64,000 nt of DNA from Trichobilharzia regenti (lineage: Eukaryota; Platyhelminthes; Trematoda; Strigeidida; Schistosomatidae), in assembly GCA_944472135.2 (NCBI GenBank), contig OX235265.1, positions 89,436,984 through 89,500,983 of the forward strand. Direction: 5' to 3'. Positions 30,261 through 40,012 of this stretch are shown here, piece by piece. Every line of letters begins with the position of its first letter. Positions within the stretch are counted from its first letter, which is position 1. A program made the position numbers and the translations under genes. A model generated the notes under the pieces. The model saw only the letters and a program-made list of their open reading frames with translations, was not told where the DNA came from and made no database searches.

Positions 30261-31411
30261 ATGTTCATAATATAAATTGACTACCATATAGCAAACAACA
30301 CAGCATATAATTCTGAGTCTTTGATACAAGGCTCTCAGTAAAGTTAATAATGGAAATTTGGAAACTCTAATAGTGGAACAATTCTTTTCATAGTCGTAAA
30401 TGTACCCTTTTTAATGAATCCTAGGAAATGAGAATAATAGGTCAAGAAAGGCTTTTAGTCAACAAAAAAAATAAATCACTATCTACAGCGATTCGAATAA
30501 TACATAAAAATAGTGATTAATACATAAAAGGGCATTTAAATTACCCAGTACAGGAAAATATTGTACATTAAATCTTAATAACAAGACTACTAATCAACAG
30601 ACCAGAATTCACAGTTGTGCAACACTGAATATTTCCAATAATTTATGAAATTAGTTAATTAATGTAGTTTCAATTTAGCAATTGAGTTAGTTTATTTTTC
30701 ATAATATTACCCAGCAGAAAATGCAAAGTAATAAATGGAAAATATTCATCGGATTTCAGGCAGTCGACTAGAATCACCACCCCACCTCTCACCTCACCTC
30801 TCCCCCGACAGCCATCATTAGTTTGGGGAATTTATTATGTCTGAAGTTTAATCATCATCTTCAAACGAGACACATCTGTGTTAAGTAAATTTTTCACTTT
30901 AATTTTCCCCAGTAGTCCTTTCCTCAGTTTTTGTCACGTAGAGTTAAGTTATGTAAACGTGACAAAATAAATCGTGCCTTTCATAAACAACTTCAAGTTG
31001 TGTCAATTTTTATGAAGTAAAAACTTGAAGAAATTTCGCGCTCATTTTCAACTACTTTGCCTGATAGTGATTCTTAAGTAAACCAAAATGGAGTGACTCC
31101 TTTTGCAAGGTGTGGAAAAGGCAGTGTGTTAAAATGAAAAGTAAATAAAAAAGGGAACTTTCAGTAGCCAACCTTCTAATAAGCGCTTTTTTAAAACTAT
31201 CCTGGATTCAGTAATAAAAATTATATCAAAGGTGTATTTTAGGAATGATGGAGATTTTTTTCTGAGGTGGATGATACCGATGGACTTTTGTTCGCAGGAC
31301 TTCCCTAGTCTTCCCGGACAATGTGTTCAACGATTATTTCCACACCAAGTAACATTTGGAATTCTTTGTGAGTTTAATATCCAACAATACCAACAACGGA
31401 AGCAGAACTAC
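30261..31411. other. No recognisable gene or repeat
   Basis: AT-rich, probably intronic. A C-rich tract lies near 30780-30810. A 60-residue chance frame (31232-31414) has no family features. Confidence 0.45.
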
Positions 31412-33018
31412 TAGTGAACATCGATCCACCGACGAAATCAGAAGTCCTGAATGCAATCAAGATGCTAAAAGCTGGAAAAGCAGCAGGACCAGATGGAATC
31501 CAGCAAAAGCTTGAAAATGGACCCAGAGACAGCAGCGGAATTGATGACGCCATTGCTGGAGAAGGTGTGGAAAGAGGGCAAAGTACCCGAGGATTGGAAG
31601 AGAGGATACTTATTCAAACTACCAAAGAAAGGAGACTTAAGTCAATGCAAAAACTGGCGCGGAATTATGCTCCTGTCCATCCCAAGCAAAATAATAAGCC
31701 GCATCATCCTGGAGAGAATCAAACACGTCAACCTGGATGAAAACTTCGACCGGAACAAGCTGGATTTAGGAGAAACAAGTCATGTATTGATCAAATCGCC
31801 ACACTACGGATCATCATTGAGCAAAGCTTGGAATGGCAGTCACCTCTCTACCTCAACTTCATCGACTTTGAAAAGGCCTTCATCAGATGGCGTCGATCGA
31901 GAGGTCATTTGGAAACTACTTCGCTACTACGGGGCCCATCGACAATTATACATCTGATCCAACAGTTATACGACAATGCTGCATGCCAAATAATCCACAG
32001 CGGGAAACTCAAGAAATCCTTCGAAGTGACGACGGGAGTAAGGCAAGGCTGTCTGCTGTCACCAATGATCATCCTGATGGTAGTAGATTGGATAATGCGA
32101 CAGACAGACAACGGCTGGCAGTGAGGAAACAGGCATAAAATGAACTCACACAAAAATCTTGGAGGATCTGGACTTCGCCGATGATATATGTCTGATTTCT
32201 CACAAACTGGAAGATATGCAAGTGAAAAGCAACAAGCTGGCAGAACAAGCATCAAAGATAGGCCTTAAGGTGAACATAGATAAAACAGTGGTGATGAAGA
32301 TTCCTGGGCAACAGCAACAGCAACAATAACAGACAACAATCAACCAGCATAAATGGGAGGAACCTGAAAGAAACAACCTCCTTCACCTCCCTACCTACCT
32401 GGAAAGCATCGTTTTACCTACAGGCAAACCGAACTGACGAGGATATCAAAGCCAGAAACGGGAAAGCAAGATAAGCTTTCATTACTTTCAAGTCTGTGTG
32501 GAGGTCAACAGCCCTCCCTACTCAGCATGGAAAATAAGATCCGGATTTTCAACTCCATTGTGAAGTCAGTGCTTCTATACGGATCAGAGACTTGGCTAGC
32601 GCGTCATAAAGTGCATCTCAAACAAACTTCAGACCTTCATTAGCAGTTATCTTCGCTCAATACTCAAGATCAGATGGCCAGAAAAGATCAGCAACACGGA
32701 TCTATGGGAGCGAACCAAATCAGCAGGAACCGATTGTGAAACAAATAGGCAGGAAGAAATGGAGATGGAATGGCCAAACTCTGAGGAAACCATCAGTGAC
32801 ATCACTAGACAAGCCCTCAAGTGGAACCCGAAAGGGAAGAGGCGAGTTGGTCGTCTGTGTAAGGGTGACTTGGAGGAGGTGATGTGAAGAGGAGATGAAA
32901 GCATGCGGGCAGACTTGGAGCGGAGTGAAAACGTTGGCAGAAAACCGAAGGCAATTGGAGATGCGCAGCTGAAGCCCTATGTTCCTCTTTGAATTAAAGG
33001 AAACAATAACAATTAATA
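31412..33018 (+). mobile_element. RTE-type LINE, longest copy of its family here
   Basis: RT starts at PPTKSEVLNAIKMLKAGKAA / GPDGI. After a frame change it continues PETAAELMTPLLEKVWKEGK, LPKKGDLSQCKNWRGIMLLS, IPSKIISRIILERI. Later frames give FIDFEKAFI, DREVIWKLLRYYGA, TTGVRQGCLLSPMIILMVVD and an intact catalytic box LEDLDFADDICLISHKLED (near 32160-32215). Post-RT: GSETWLARHKVHLKQ, then RWNGQTLRKPS, WNPKGKRRVG and the tail CTGAAGCCCTATGTTCCTCT. At least four frameshifts. It lies in a host-gene intron. Confidence 0.85.
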
Positions 33019-33599
33019 TCCATCTCTCCCGATGACCTCAGGTGTGGATGATTGCTTCCGGAGATTTTCTCCTCCTTTTGTACTCTTGTGTTGGTATTGA
33101 TTATTTTGTTGACCTTTTGTTTATGTGACTTCCCACCTTAGTGTTTGACAGATCTCATGTTGTGGATGTTGTTGGTTTTGTATTCTTTAGATGTTGCAGC
33201 TATAAGTTGACATCGAGGAAAATAAGCTGGCTATTCAAAGACATGATATTCATTCCCAAATATTATAGGATGCAGATAACTATGGACTGAAGTTCGATTG
33301 GAAAAATCTATGAATACTAGACAAGGGGAACACCAAGAATGCCAGGAAATTCTTAGAAGCTTGGTATTTATTTGGATCTACAATCAAGATACACGTAGCT
33401 TAGATTTATCAGAAACTAAAGGGGAACGTCGTATGAACATTATCAGGTCAACAAATTAATCAATACGTGTGATCAGGAGGGTGAGGGACTATCCGATAAC
33501 AAACAGATACATTCAAGATCACCTGGGAAGATGGCCGATAAACTCGTGAGGAATTCCAAGAGCTCACTTCATATTGAAGTCTACGTGGAAGACAATAAA

Positions 33600-33925
33600 A
33601 TGCTGACAAGCAAGGGTAATTTATTAATTAAAGCACAAGTGAGGAGTCAACCAGGAACCTACTGCCTAACAAATGTACAGAAGAGAACCGAAATAGATTG
33701 AACATATACACAGGACACCACTGACTGACATCACACTCCGAGGAGGCTCTCGAGTGGGACCTGAATAGGAAACGACGAGCTGGGCGTAGGTGTGCCAGTA
33801 ACATGAATGAGGACATCGTCTGAGGATCTAGGTAAAGACGACTGCAGAGAACATGGTAAAATGGAGATGTGCTACAGAAGCTCTCTGTTCCACTTGAAAC
33901 CCAAGGCAATAATAATAATAATAGT
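33600..33925 (+). mobile_element. RTE LINE 3' end fragment
   Basis: WERxNQEPTA-like coding near 33645, LRGGSRVGPE-type wording, and the tail CTCTCTGTTCCACTTGAAAC, CCAAGGCAATAATAATAATA. It lies immediately beside the transmembrane exon, in the following intron. Confidence 0.7.
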
Positions 33926-33980
33926 AACTTCATACTTTGCATTTTCCTACGCACTTATCAAACTTTAAACTCTAACATAC

Positions 33981-34181
33981 CTTTCGTCGTTGTTGACGCT
34001 GTTACTGTTGTCGAAGCAGTATCGAATGCACAGCGTTTTGTTAGAATAATAGCAACCAACAATAGTACACACAGCACTCCAGCAATAGAAGCCATCACAA
34101 TAATAATTAATGTCTGTTGACCATATCCATAGATTGGTTTCGAATGACTTGATTTATACTGTTGTGATGCTGAACTCCCGA
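33981..34181 (-). CDS. Transmembrane exon of the membrane-protein gene
   Basis: The minus-strand exon starts after TTATTATATTCTCAG and ends at the donor AAAG/GTATGTTAGA. It encodes VGSSASQQYKSSHSKPIYGY, then a clear single transmembrane helix LIIIVMASIAGVLCVLLL followed by VAIILTKRCAF, with basic residues on the inner side, then a Thr-rich stretch. It ends in phase 1 (a single G), which the exon at 27031 completes. The frame is kept only if 34182-34213 is removed as an intron; otherwise the reading shifts into stops. Confidence 0.75.
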
Positions 34182-34213
34182 CTGAGAATATAATAATCCA
34201 TTATTGATATTAC
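34182..34213 (-). other. Predicted 32-nt micro-intron
   Basis: On the minus strand it begins GTAATATC and ends ATATTCTCAG, inside otherwise open sequence. Splicing joins ATTGATG to TCGGGAGT and keeps the frame through the transmembrane helix. Introns of about 30 nt are known in schistosome genes. The alternative is a sequencing frameshift. Confidence 0.6.
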
Positions 34214-34420
34214 CATCAATATTTGTTGATCTGTAAAGATAATCTTTGCCCAGTTGGTCATTTTCATCATAAGTGAAATGTTTACGTAATGGGTCTTCAT
34301 TTGAATTAGGATAGTCATAATTTGATTGATGGCCAGTTAAATGTTCTGCACCCTGATGACTTAAACGTGGATTAGCACTTTTATCTGAGATTCTAAGATT
34401 TGGATCACTTCGAATGATCA
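34214..34420 (-). CDS. Extracellular juxtamembrane exon of the membrane-protein gene
   Basis: The minus-strand acceptor CTAGGTTCATTTCACAG is followed by 207 nt with one open frame: IIRSDPNLRISDKSANPRLS, HQGAEHLTGHQSNYDYPNSN, EDPLRKHFTYDENDQLGKDY, ending NID. The sequence is hydrophilic and acidic, fitting an extracellular stalk. It starts in phase 1 and ends in phase 1, matching the exons on both sides. Confidence 0.65.
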
Positions 34421-34910
34421 CTGTGAAATGAACCTAGGTGAGGAAACAAAAATAGAGGTTTACAAAAGTTATTTGTATCTGAAAATGATCAGCTTTACAA
34501 TATAGATTATCTTAAGGTAATAAAATACTTTTTATATATGGGTATATTTACGTAGATTCTGTTCTATTATTCCTTTCACGTCGATTGCATTTCAGACAGA
34601 ATTTCTATTTCTCGGATTTTTGCTAAAAGTGAAAACCACCTTGGTGAAGAACTTATTTGATGACTGTATGACGCTTAAAATTCTTCCATGTTGGGGGAAA
34701 TGTCCATCAGGACATTGGCGAAGAAACAAAAGAAAGCTTATCAAAGTTTTCTTCACGGCGACTACATCTTCAAAAGCTGTACGATCACATAGTTAACATT
34801 ATTATATAATTTGACACAATAATGAACGGGGATTAAAGGATATAATGCTTCTCAACGTGATATAGAATTTCGAAGGTGTGAATATGCATCGCAAAGGGCA
34901 TTGACACAAA

Positions 34911-35452
34911 GTTAGATGGCAACAGAAATTCGGATTTCCAATACAAACGTGGTCAAGTCAGTCAGTTCTTCTATACGGATGAGAAACTTGGCCGGCGGGT
35001 CACAAAGAATATTTCCAACAGCCTCTCGCAGACCTTTATCAACCAACAACTATCTTCGCTGGATCTATACTGAAGATCAGATGGCCGGACTGGAAAGAAT
35101 CACCAACAAGAAACTATGGGAACAAACAAACAAAACAAGAACCAATCGCCAGCCAACAATATGCAGGAGAATGTGGAGATGGATGGATTGAACACTCGCT
35201 GAGGAGGTGGCTGCGTGACATCGCGCACGTCAGACCATTGCTCGAGTGGAGTGGAACTAGGCCAAAAGGGAAGCGGCGAGTGGGACGTCAGTGGGAGGGT
35301 GACATGGAGGAGATCGTGTGAAGAGGAGTTGAAACAGTATAGACTAACATGGATGGATGAAGGTGAAAAGTACAGCAGAAGGAAGACAGAAGTGGCAAGT
35401 GGAGACGTGGATTTGAAGCCCTATGTTCCACTAGGAACCTAAGGGAACTATA
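34911..35452 (+). mobile_element. RTE LINE 3' end
   Basis: Closely matches 28060-28595: CCAATACAAACGTGGTCAAG, AGAATATTTCCAACAGCCT, RWPDWKESPTR-like coding, EYSRRKTEVASGDVD, and the tail GAAGCCCTATGTTCCACTAG ending in a short (TA)n. Confidence 0.8.
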
Positions 35453-35797
35453 TATATATAGAAAGCAGTTATGCAATATGGAAAAATCAACCCGCTTCTG
35501 TTGAGCTGAATACATATTTCCCCCCCATGTAAGTCCTTTCAAAACGTGTCAGAGAACCTTATCCAGTATGGATGAAGAGAGGCGGTATTGATTCAATCAG
35601 AAGTGTTATAACTGAACACCTCATCACCACCTGTCACAGCATCTAAACTGAATCATTCGCCATTTAGAGGCGTTTAAAATGTAAACAAAAATCTACCAGA
35701 AGCAGCGTGTTTCTGATTATTTTTGTATTACAGAAGCCTTCATCATAATCATCGAGAAACTGGAACTATGTGTTCAGAAGAAACAAGTTCCACATTT

Positions 35798-35935
35798 CAA
35801 GTGTTGGTTTGTAGGGATTTGATTGGTTTCAGGATTTCATCACAAGCTGACATTAGTTAGAGAACCATTGGAAATCCTCCAGGGAGTACTGGAAATCTGT
35901 TTCGTCCTAGTTTGGAACTCTTCAGCATTTACATT
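35798..35935 (-). repeat. Hammerhead repeat 3' half (minus)
   Basis: On the minus strand: ATG CTGAAGA GTTCCAAACTAGGAC GAAAC AGATTTC CAGTAC. The core strand is good, but the cleavage triplet is TTC, the helix I 5' side is lost, and helix II has a mismatch. The 5' half is missing. The downstream end is CAAATCCCTACAAACCAACA. Confidence 0.65.
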
Positions 35936-36364
35936 TACTATGGACATAATTCTGTTTGACTTCTAATTTGTCTTTTTTCATTCCCTGCAGTTTTTATCTT
36001 CAGGTATGAAAAATGTTGTTTCAGTTTGTTTCCATGAATATCCCGTTTACATCTGCCATCGTTAAAAAAAATATCCTGCATATTACGTAACTGTCTTTTG
36101 ATTCTATGTAATTTTGTGTCTATGCCCCTTGTGATATATATACATATATATATATATATTCTTCATATAAGGATAAAACTTGTCCATTGTGGTAGAGTAT
36201 AATTCCAATATGGATAAAATTTTGTTTTGATAAAATCATACAGCGTTATATATATATAGTAATTTCCAAGTGTTGGTTTTTGTAGGGATTTCGTTTGATG
36301 GTAATATTAACTGACGAGTTTTCGAGCACAAATATATTGCTCATTATGATATCAAGGCACTCAC

Positions 36365-36439
36365 ACAGCTTTGTTTTGCTTCGTTCATATACATTGGTAA
36401 AAACTGATTTGACATTTGAATAAAAAAAACAGTATAAGA
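36365..36439 (-). CDS. Candidate upstream exon of the membrane-protein gene
   Basis: The minus-strand acceptor TTCCTTTCTGTTTCATGCAAG and a textbook donor (CTGT/GTGAGT) bound 75 nt, open in one frame: LYCFFYSNVKSVFTNVYERS then KTKL. It ends in phase 1, as the exon at 34420 requires, giving a Leu across the junction. The size and phase agreement are suggestive, but no domain is recognisable. Confidence 0.45.
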
Positions 36440-36493
36440 CTTGCATGAAACAGAAAGGAAGATAAATTACACTCGGAAATAATAATATTAGTT

Positions 36494-37050
36494 TTTCAAG
36501 TAATGGTTTCGTAGGGATTTTGTTTGATTGCATGGAGGATCTCACCATGAGCTGACATCAGTTAGAGAACCATTGGAAAACCTCCGGGAGTACTGGACAG
36601 CTGTTTCGTCAGCCTAGTTTGGGACTGTTTGACAGTACGCACCAACCACCAGGGTTCGAATCCAGGAGCTTTTGTCTACAAAGCGAGCGATCTCGTAGAC
36701 CATTGAGCCACTGGGACCCGATCCAATGGCCAGTCCATGAATTCTAACTTCTGCCAATTCATGACATAGCGCGACCACTTCGCAATGTCTTCTTCGATGA
36801 GTTACTGCTCTATCTTGAACCTGCTGTACCCTAATGGTCACGGCTTAGAATTAAAGGACCATTGTATCGGGTCCCAGGGGCTCAGTGGTCTACGAGATCA
36901 CCCTGTGATCGGAAGGTCCTGGGTTCGAACCCCGGTGGGTGTGTACTGCTGAAGAGTCTCAAATTAGGACGAAACAGCTGTTCAGTGCTCCCAGGCTTTC
37001 TTCCAGTGGTTCTCTAACTGATGTCAGCTCATGATGAAATCCTCCATGCA
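36494..37050. repeat. Two hammerhead repeats fused head to head
   Basis: A minus copy (36494-36840) and a plus copy (36841-37050) meet at their leaders (GGTCACGGCTTAGAATTAAA). Both have the tRNA-like block. The minus copy's core is CTGTCAAACAGTCC (damaged), while the plus copy keeps a near-complete ribozyme. Confidence 0.75.
36943..36988 (+). ncRNA. Hammerhead ribozyme, near-intact core
   Basis: Helix I GTACTG/CAGTGC (one U-G wobble), core CTGAAGA (36949-36955), helix II GTCT/GGAC (one wobble), GAAA (36971-36974), 2-bp helix III with AGCT loop, and cleavage triplet GTT (36980-36982), which is permitted but usually slower than GTC. Predicted cut after U36982. Confidence 0.6.
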
Positions 37051-37258
37051 ATATTAATTTTATCAATAACATAGAACAGGATGGGAAATAAGACGAGTGT
37101 TGTTAGTCAATAAAATGGGAAATAAGATGTTTTTACAGTGAAATAAATAACTTATAAGAATGTTATAATGTGAATTGAATACACTTTTACATTATTTATT
37201 ATCTTCTGATTTGACTGGTAATAATATCTTCCATATCTCTGGTATTTGCGTTGACTCA
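37051..37258. other. No recognisable gene or repeat
   Basis: Nothing recognised on either strand. Confidence 0.4.
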
Positions 37259-37625
37259 CTTCTATTGCATCTGTCGGGTGTAGACTCTGTGAACCAGGCA
37301 GGATTCAGTAATCAAATCTCTCTCTCTCCACCTGCCTATATTACTTCTTAGAATTTTGACTCTGTCCCACCATGCTATTGTGTGGTTGTGTGTTAATGCA
37401 CGCAGTGTGATTGCTGAGCTTTTTTTCTAAATTACTTATCTTCTTGAGATCAATCATTCTAAACTTAGCTAAATTCTTATGTTCTCATAATCTCATTACT
37501 TCTGATCTACTAGCTTGACCTATGTAGATGACCTCGAAAAGTCATCAGTAAATATTATTGTATAACATCATATGACTTTATCAAAATAAAATTTTATCCG
37601 TAATGGAATTATGCATATTTTCACC
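37259..37625 (-). mobile_element. Penelope-like element fragments (GIY-YIG, minus, and PLE-linked repeat)
   Basis: 37440-37545 on the minus strand carries the same motif order as 46341-46450 (CE-VxYIGQxSR, RL-EHKNLA), but with stops. 37259-37355 matches the 5' PLE region near 5390. 37566-37625 matches ACTTTATCAAAATAAATTTT, CCGTAATGGAATTAT of the 5646 block. Confidence 0.5.
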
Positions 37626-37820
37626 TTCAGACCTTCATATCAAGTTGACGGTTATTATCACCCATAATCTTCATTCGTTACTGCGTTGGACTAAGCAATA
37701 ATTGTAACTATATTCATTTGTAAATAAAAATGTGATTGTAGAGTTTTAAATCATAGAGAAAATAACTTTCCTAAGCTTTTTGTTCTTATCTCATTGAAAA
37801 TTTTCTGACAGTGGAACTAT

Positions 37821-38370
37821 TGTAACAACAGAAGACAAGGGCCTGGCAACAGGTCATCGTTATTTTGCCTCACACTTTGATATGCTGCTTTCTCCCAAAC
37901 TCCCAGCAGGGTCCCAAGTAGCAGCCTTATCGCTGACAGGTCTTGAACGCCACTTAACTGCGCAGAAGCCTCGAAGTCCTGCCCGAAGATCTATATGTCT
38001 CAATCAAAAACTGCAGGGCATAGGCTTTCCATTTGTTGGTAGGCAGCGACACCAAATGTTACAACAGAAGACAAGGGCCAGGCAACAGATCGTTTATTAT
38101 GGAAATCAACACATATTTATAGATTTTCATGTACATATTATAGATTATTGTTAGCAGAAAAACACAGTCTTCTGATTGGTTGTTTCTCACAGAAAGTTTA
38201 ACCTTGCATTTCTTTGTGGCTGTTTCTTGAATCTCAGATTACCTATATGTTAACTGTGTCCGCCTATGCAAAGCCTTTGTTCTCATTTTTCTCACGACTA
38301 GTATTGGGGACATAAACATTGACGTAAATTACTGTACACCAATTTTGACTAACAGCCAGCTCTCACCACA
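37821..38370 (-). mobile_element. Rearranged LTR element of the 2757 family, 3' LTR reduced to R-U5
   Basis: On the minus strand: a complete 314-bp LTR (38370 to 38057, TGTGGTGAGAG to TAACA), primer-binding region, and a broken gag start (ESLCPAVFD, FGQDFEASAQLSGVQDLS) through about 37868. It then joins directly to only the last 46 bp of an LTR (37866 to 37821), beginning near the poly(A) signal. The flanks are CTAT and CTAC, a possible duplication with one change. The U3 of the second LTR is absent. Confidence 0.8.
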
Positions 38371-38639
38371 CTACTTTTATTCACATTCCTAATCTTTTGG
38401 TTCCAGGTTTCACGTAAATATTCACATTCTGTCATTATTATATTGATGCAATACCGATAGTCTAATCCTTTTGTATTGCGCTGTTCATACAAGTGATAAC
38501 CATAGCAGTTATTGAAGGTCTTTTAACTGATGAAAGTCAGACGTATCTCCCACAGTCTGCATCTACCAATTTAAGTCGAGCATCTGCTTACTATTTATAT
38601 AATTTTATCACACTTACTTTGCGATAAGCTATCACAAGG
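38371..38639. other. No recognisable gene or repeat
   Basis: Nothing recognised on either strand. Confidence 0.4.
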
Positions 38640-39225
38640 TTATCAAAATGATCGGTCTCAAGTTTGAACACCGACAGATACTAGTAACACAGTCACTAAA
38701 AACCTAGAATTTCTGTACAGCTGTTTCGTCTCGGGGCGTGAGACTCTTCTCTATCTGGTATGAATCCGTGATCAAACTTTAAATCAATCAAACCGATACA
38801 AGCTAACACTTTAAGATTAATCTGCTGCATGCTGGTAACTGACTAGACGAAGAAGTTGTCCAAAGTTCTAATGGGAGGTCGTAACCAGCGGGGTGTAACA
38901 AGTCACGTATGAGGATAAACACTTGCCGATGACACTATATGGTTGCGGCGTTAAAAACTCGAATTAGAGGAAGAAAGAATCTGTGGGTCACTGGATTCCA
39001 TTTGAGTTGCTGAATGGTTAACGAGGTCGCTTCATAACTTGAGGGTTTCAGTTCCACCTCTGATGAAATCGTGGATTTTTACTGCTGAAGAGTTCCAAAT
39101 CAGGAAGAAGCCCTAACCAGTACTCTTGGTTTTCAATGTTTCTTTAACTGATATCAGTCTGTGATAAAAAATATGAGGCCAATCAAATTCCTATAGATTG
39201 ATTTTTGAAAACTGACAGAATTAAT
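38640..39225. repeat. Hammerhead repeats in inverted arrangement
   Basis: A minus 3' half (38640-38790: on the minus strand GAGAAGAGTCTCACG..CGAGACGAAACAGCTG) is followed by a plus full-length diverged copy (38800-39225: GGAGGTCGTAACCAGCGGGG, CTTGCCGATGACA, GTTGCTGAATGGTTAACGAG, TTACTGCTGAAGAGTTCCAA, ATCAGGAAGAAGCC). In the plus copy GAAA has become GAAG. Confidence 0.65.
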
Positions 39226-39664
39226 CATTTCTACTTCACGTTTTTAAATCAACTAAGACTTATTTTTTCATTCTATTCTAACAATGAATTAGCCATGATG
39301 TAATTCAATAGACTGTCATTATCACTAGTGTTGTATTCTATTTGGTCATTCAGTAAGGAAAGGTAACACTGGTTTGATCAGTGGTATTTCAGTATTGAAA
39401 GAGCTTTCAACTTTCTACCTTGTTCCATGTTAGATAAGTTTAATCGATACAATAATAATAATTTCTAAGTGAGGTTTGAGTGTACTTTATTGAAGTGATT
39501 ATAAACAACAAATTGTGAGTGAAACGTCATGCAGTATTAATACTGTATTACTGTGTGTTAAATCAAACACACTAATTCAGTATGGAATTATATTCTACCA
39601 TAGGGCACAAATTCTACCCTTACACTAGAAAAATCCGTCATTTATTTTCAATATTAAACAATAT
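39226..39664. other. No recognisable gene; short PLE-linked repeat wording
   Basis: Near 39580-39630 the wording AGTATGGAATTATATTCTAC resembles the 5646 block. Otherwise nothing. Confidence 0.4.
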
Positions 39665-39796
39665 GGTCCCTGTGGCTGAATAGTACACGAGTTTGACCTG
39701 TAATTGGTAGATCCTTGGTTCGAGTCCCGGTGTGTGCCTACTGGAGATGAGCCCTGAGGAGAACTAAACAGCTTTTCAGTACTCCATGGTTGTTTG
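39665..39796 (+). repeat. Hammerhead repeat, degraded
   Basis: GGTCCCTGTGGCTGAATAGT, GGTTCGAGTCCCGGTGTGTG, CTACTGGAGATGAGCCCTGA, then AACTAAACAGC. The core is lost. It is abutted by a family B SINE. Confidence 0.6.
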
Positions 39797-40012
39797 TACA
39801 TTGGTGGCACAGCTGAAGAATGCTCGTCGACTACGTATGTGATCCGAAGTTCGATCTCCAGTCGGCGCACTCGTTTCCCTCTCTAAGCCAGTAATAAGAC
39901 TGGTAAAGAGGAAAAAACGGGCATGGGCTAGCAACTCCATGGCGTAAAAACTTCAAGCTTCTAGCCTGAAGCCCTATGTTCCACTGAAAACGTAAAAGAA
40001 TAAAAAAAAACT
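39797..40012 (+). repeat. SINE-like repeat (family B)
   Basis: TTGGTGGCACAGCTGAAGAA, GTTCGATCTCCAGTCGGCGC, GACTGGTAAAGAGGAAAAAA, then the LINE-like tail GAAGCCCTATGTTCCACTGA, AAACGTAAAAGAATAAAAAA. Confidence 0.75.

Noticed and set aside
34107..34421. Continuous 104-residue frame read without splicing
   Set aside because: Its last part (after NID) gives up a clear transmembrane helix available in another frame. The 32-nt intron model explains both parts and matches the exon phases.
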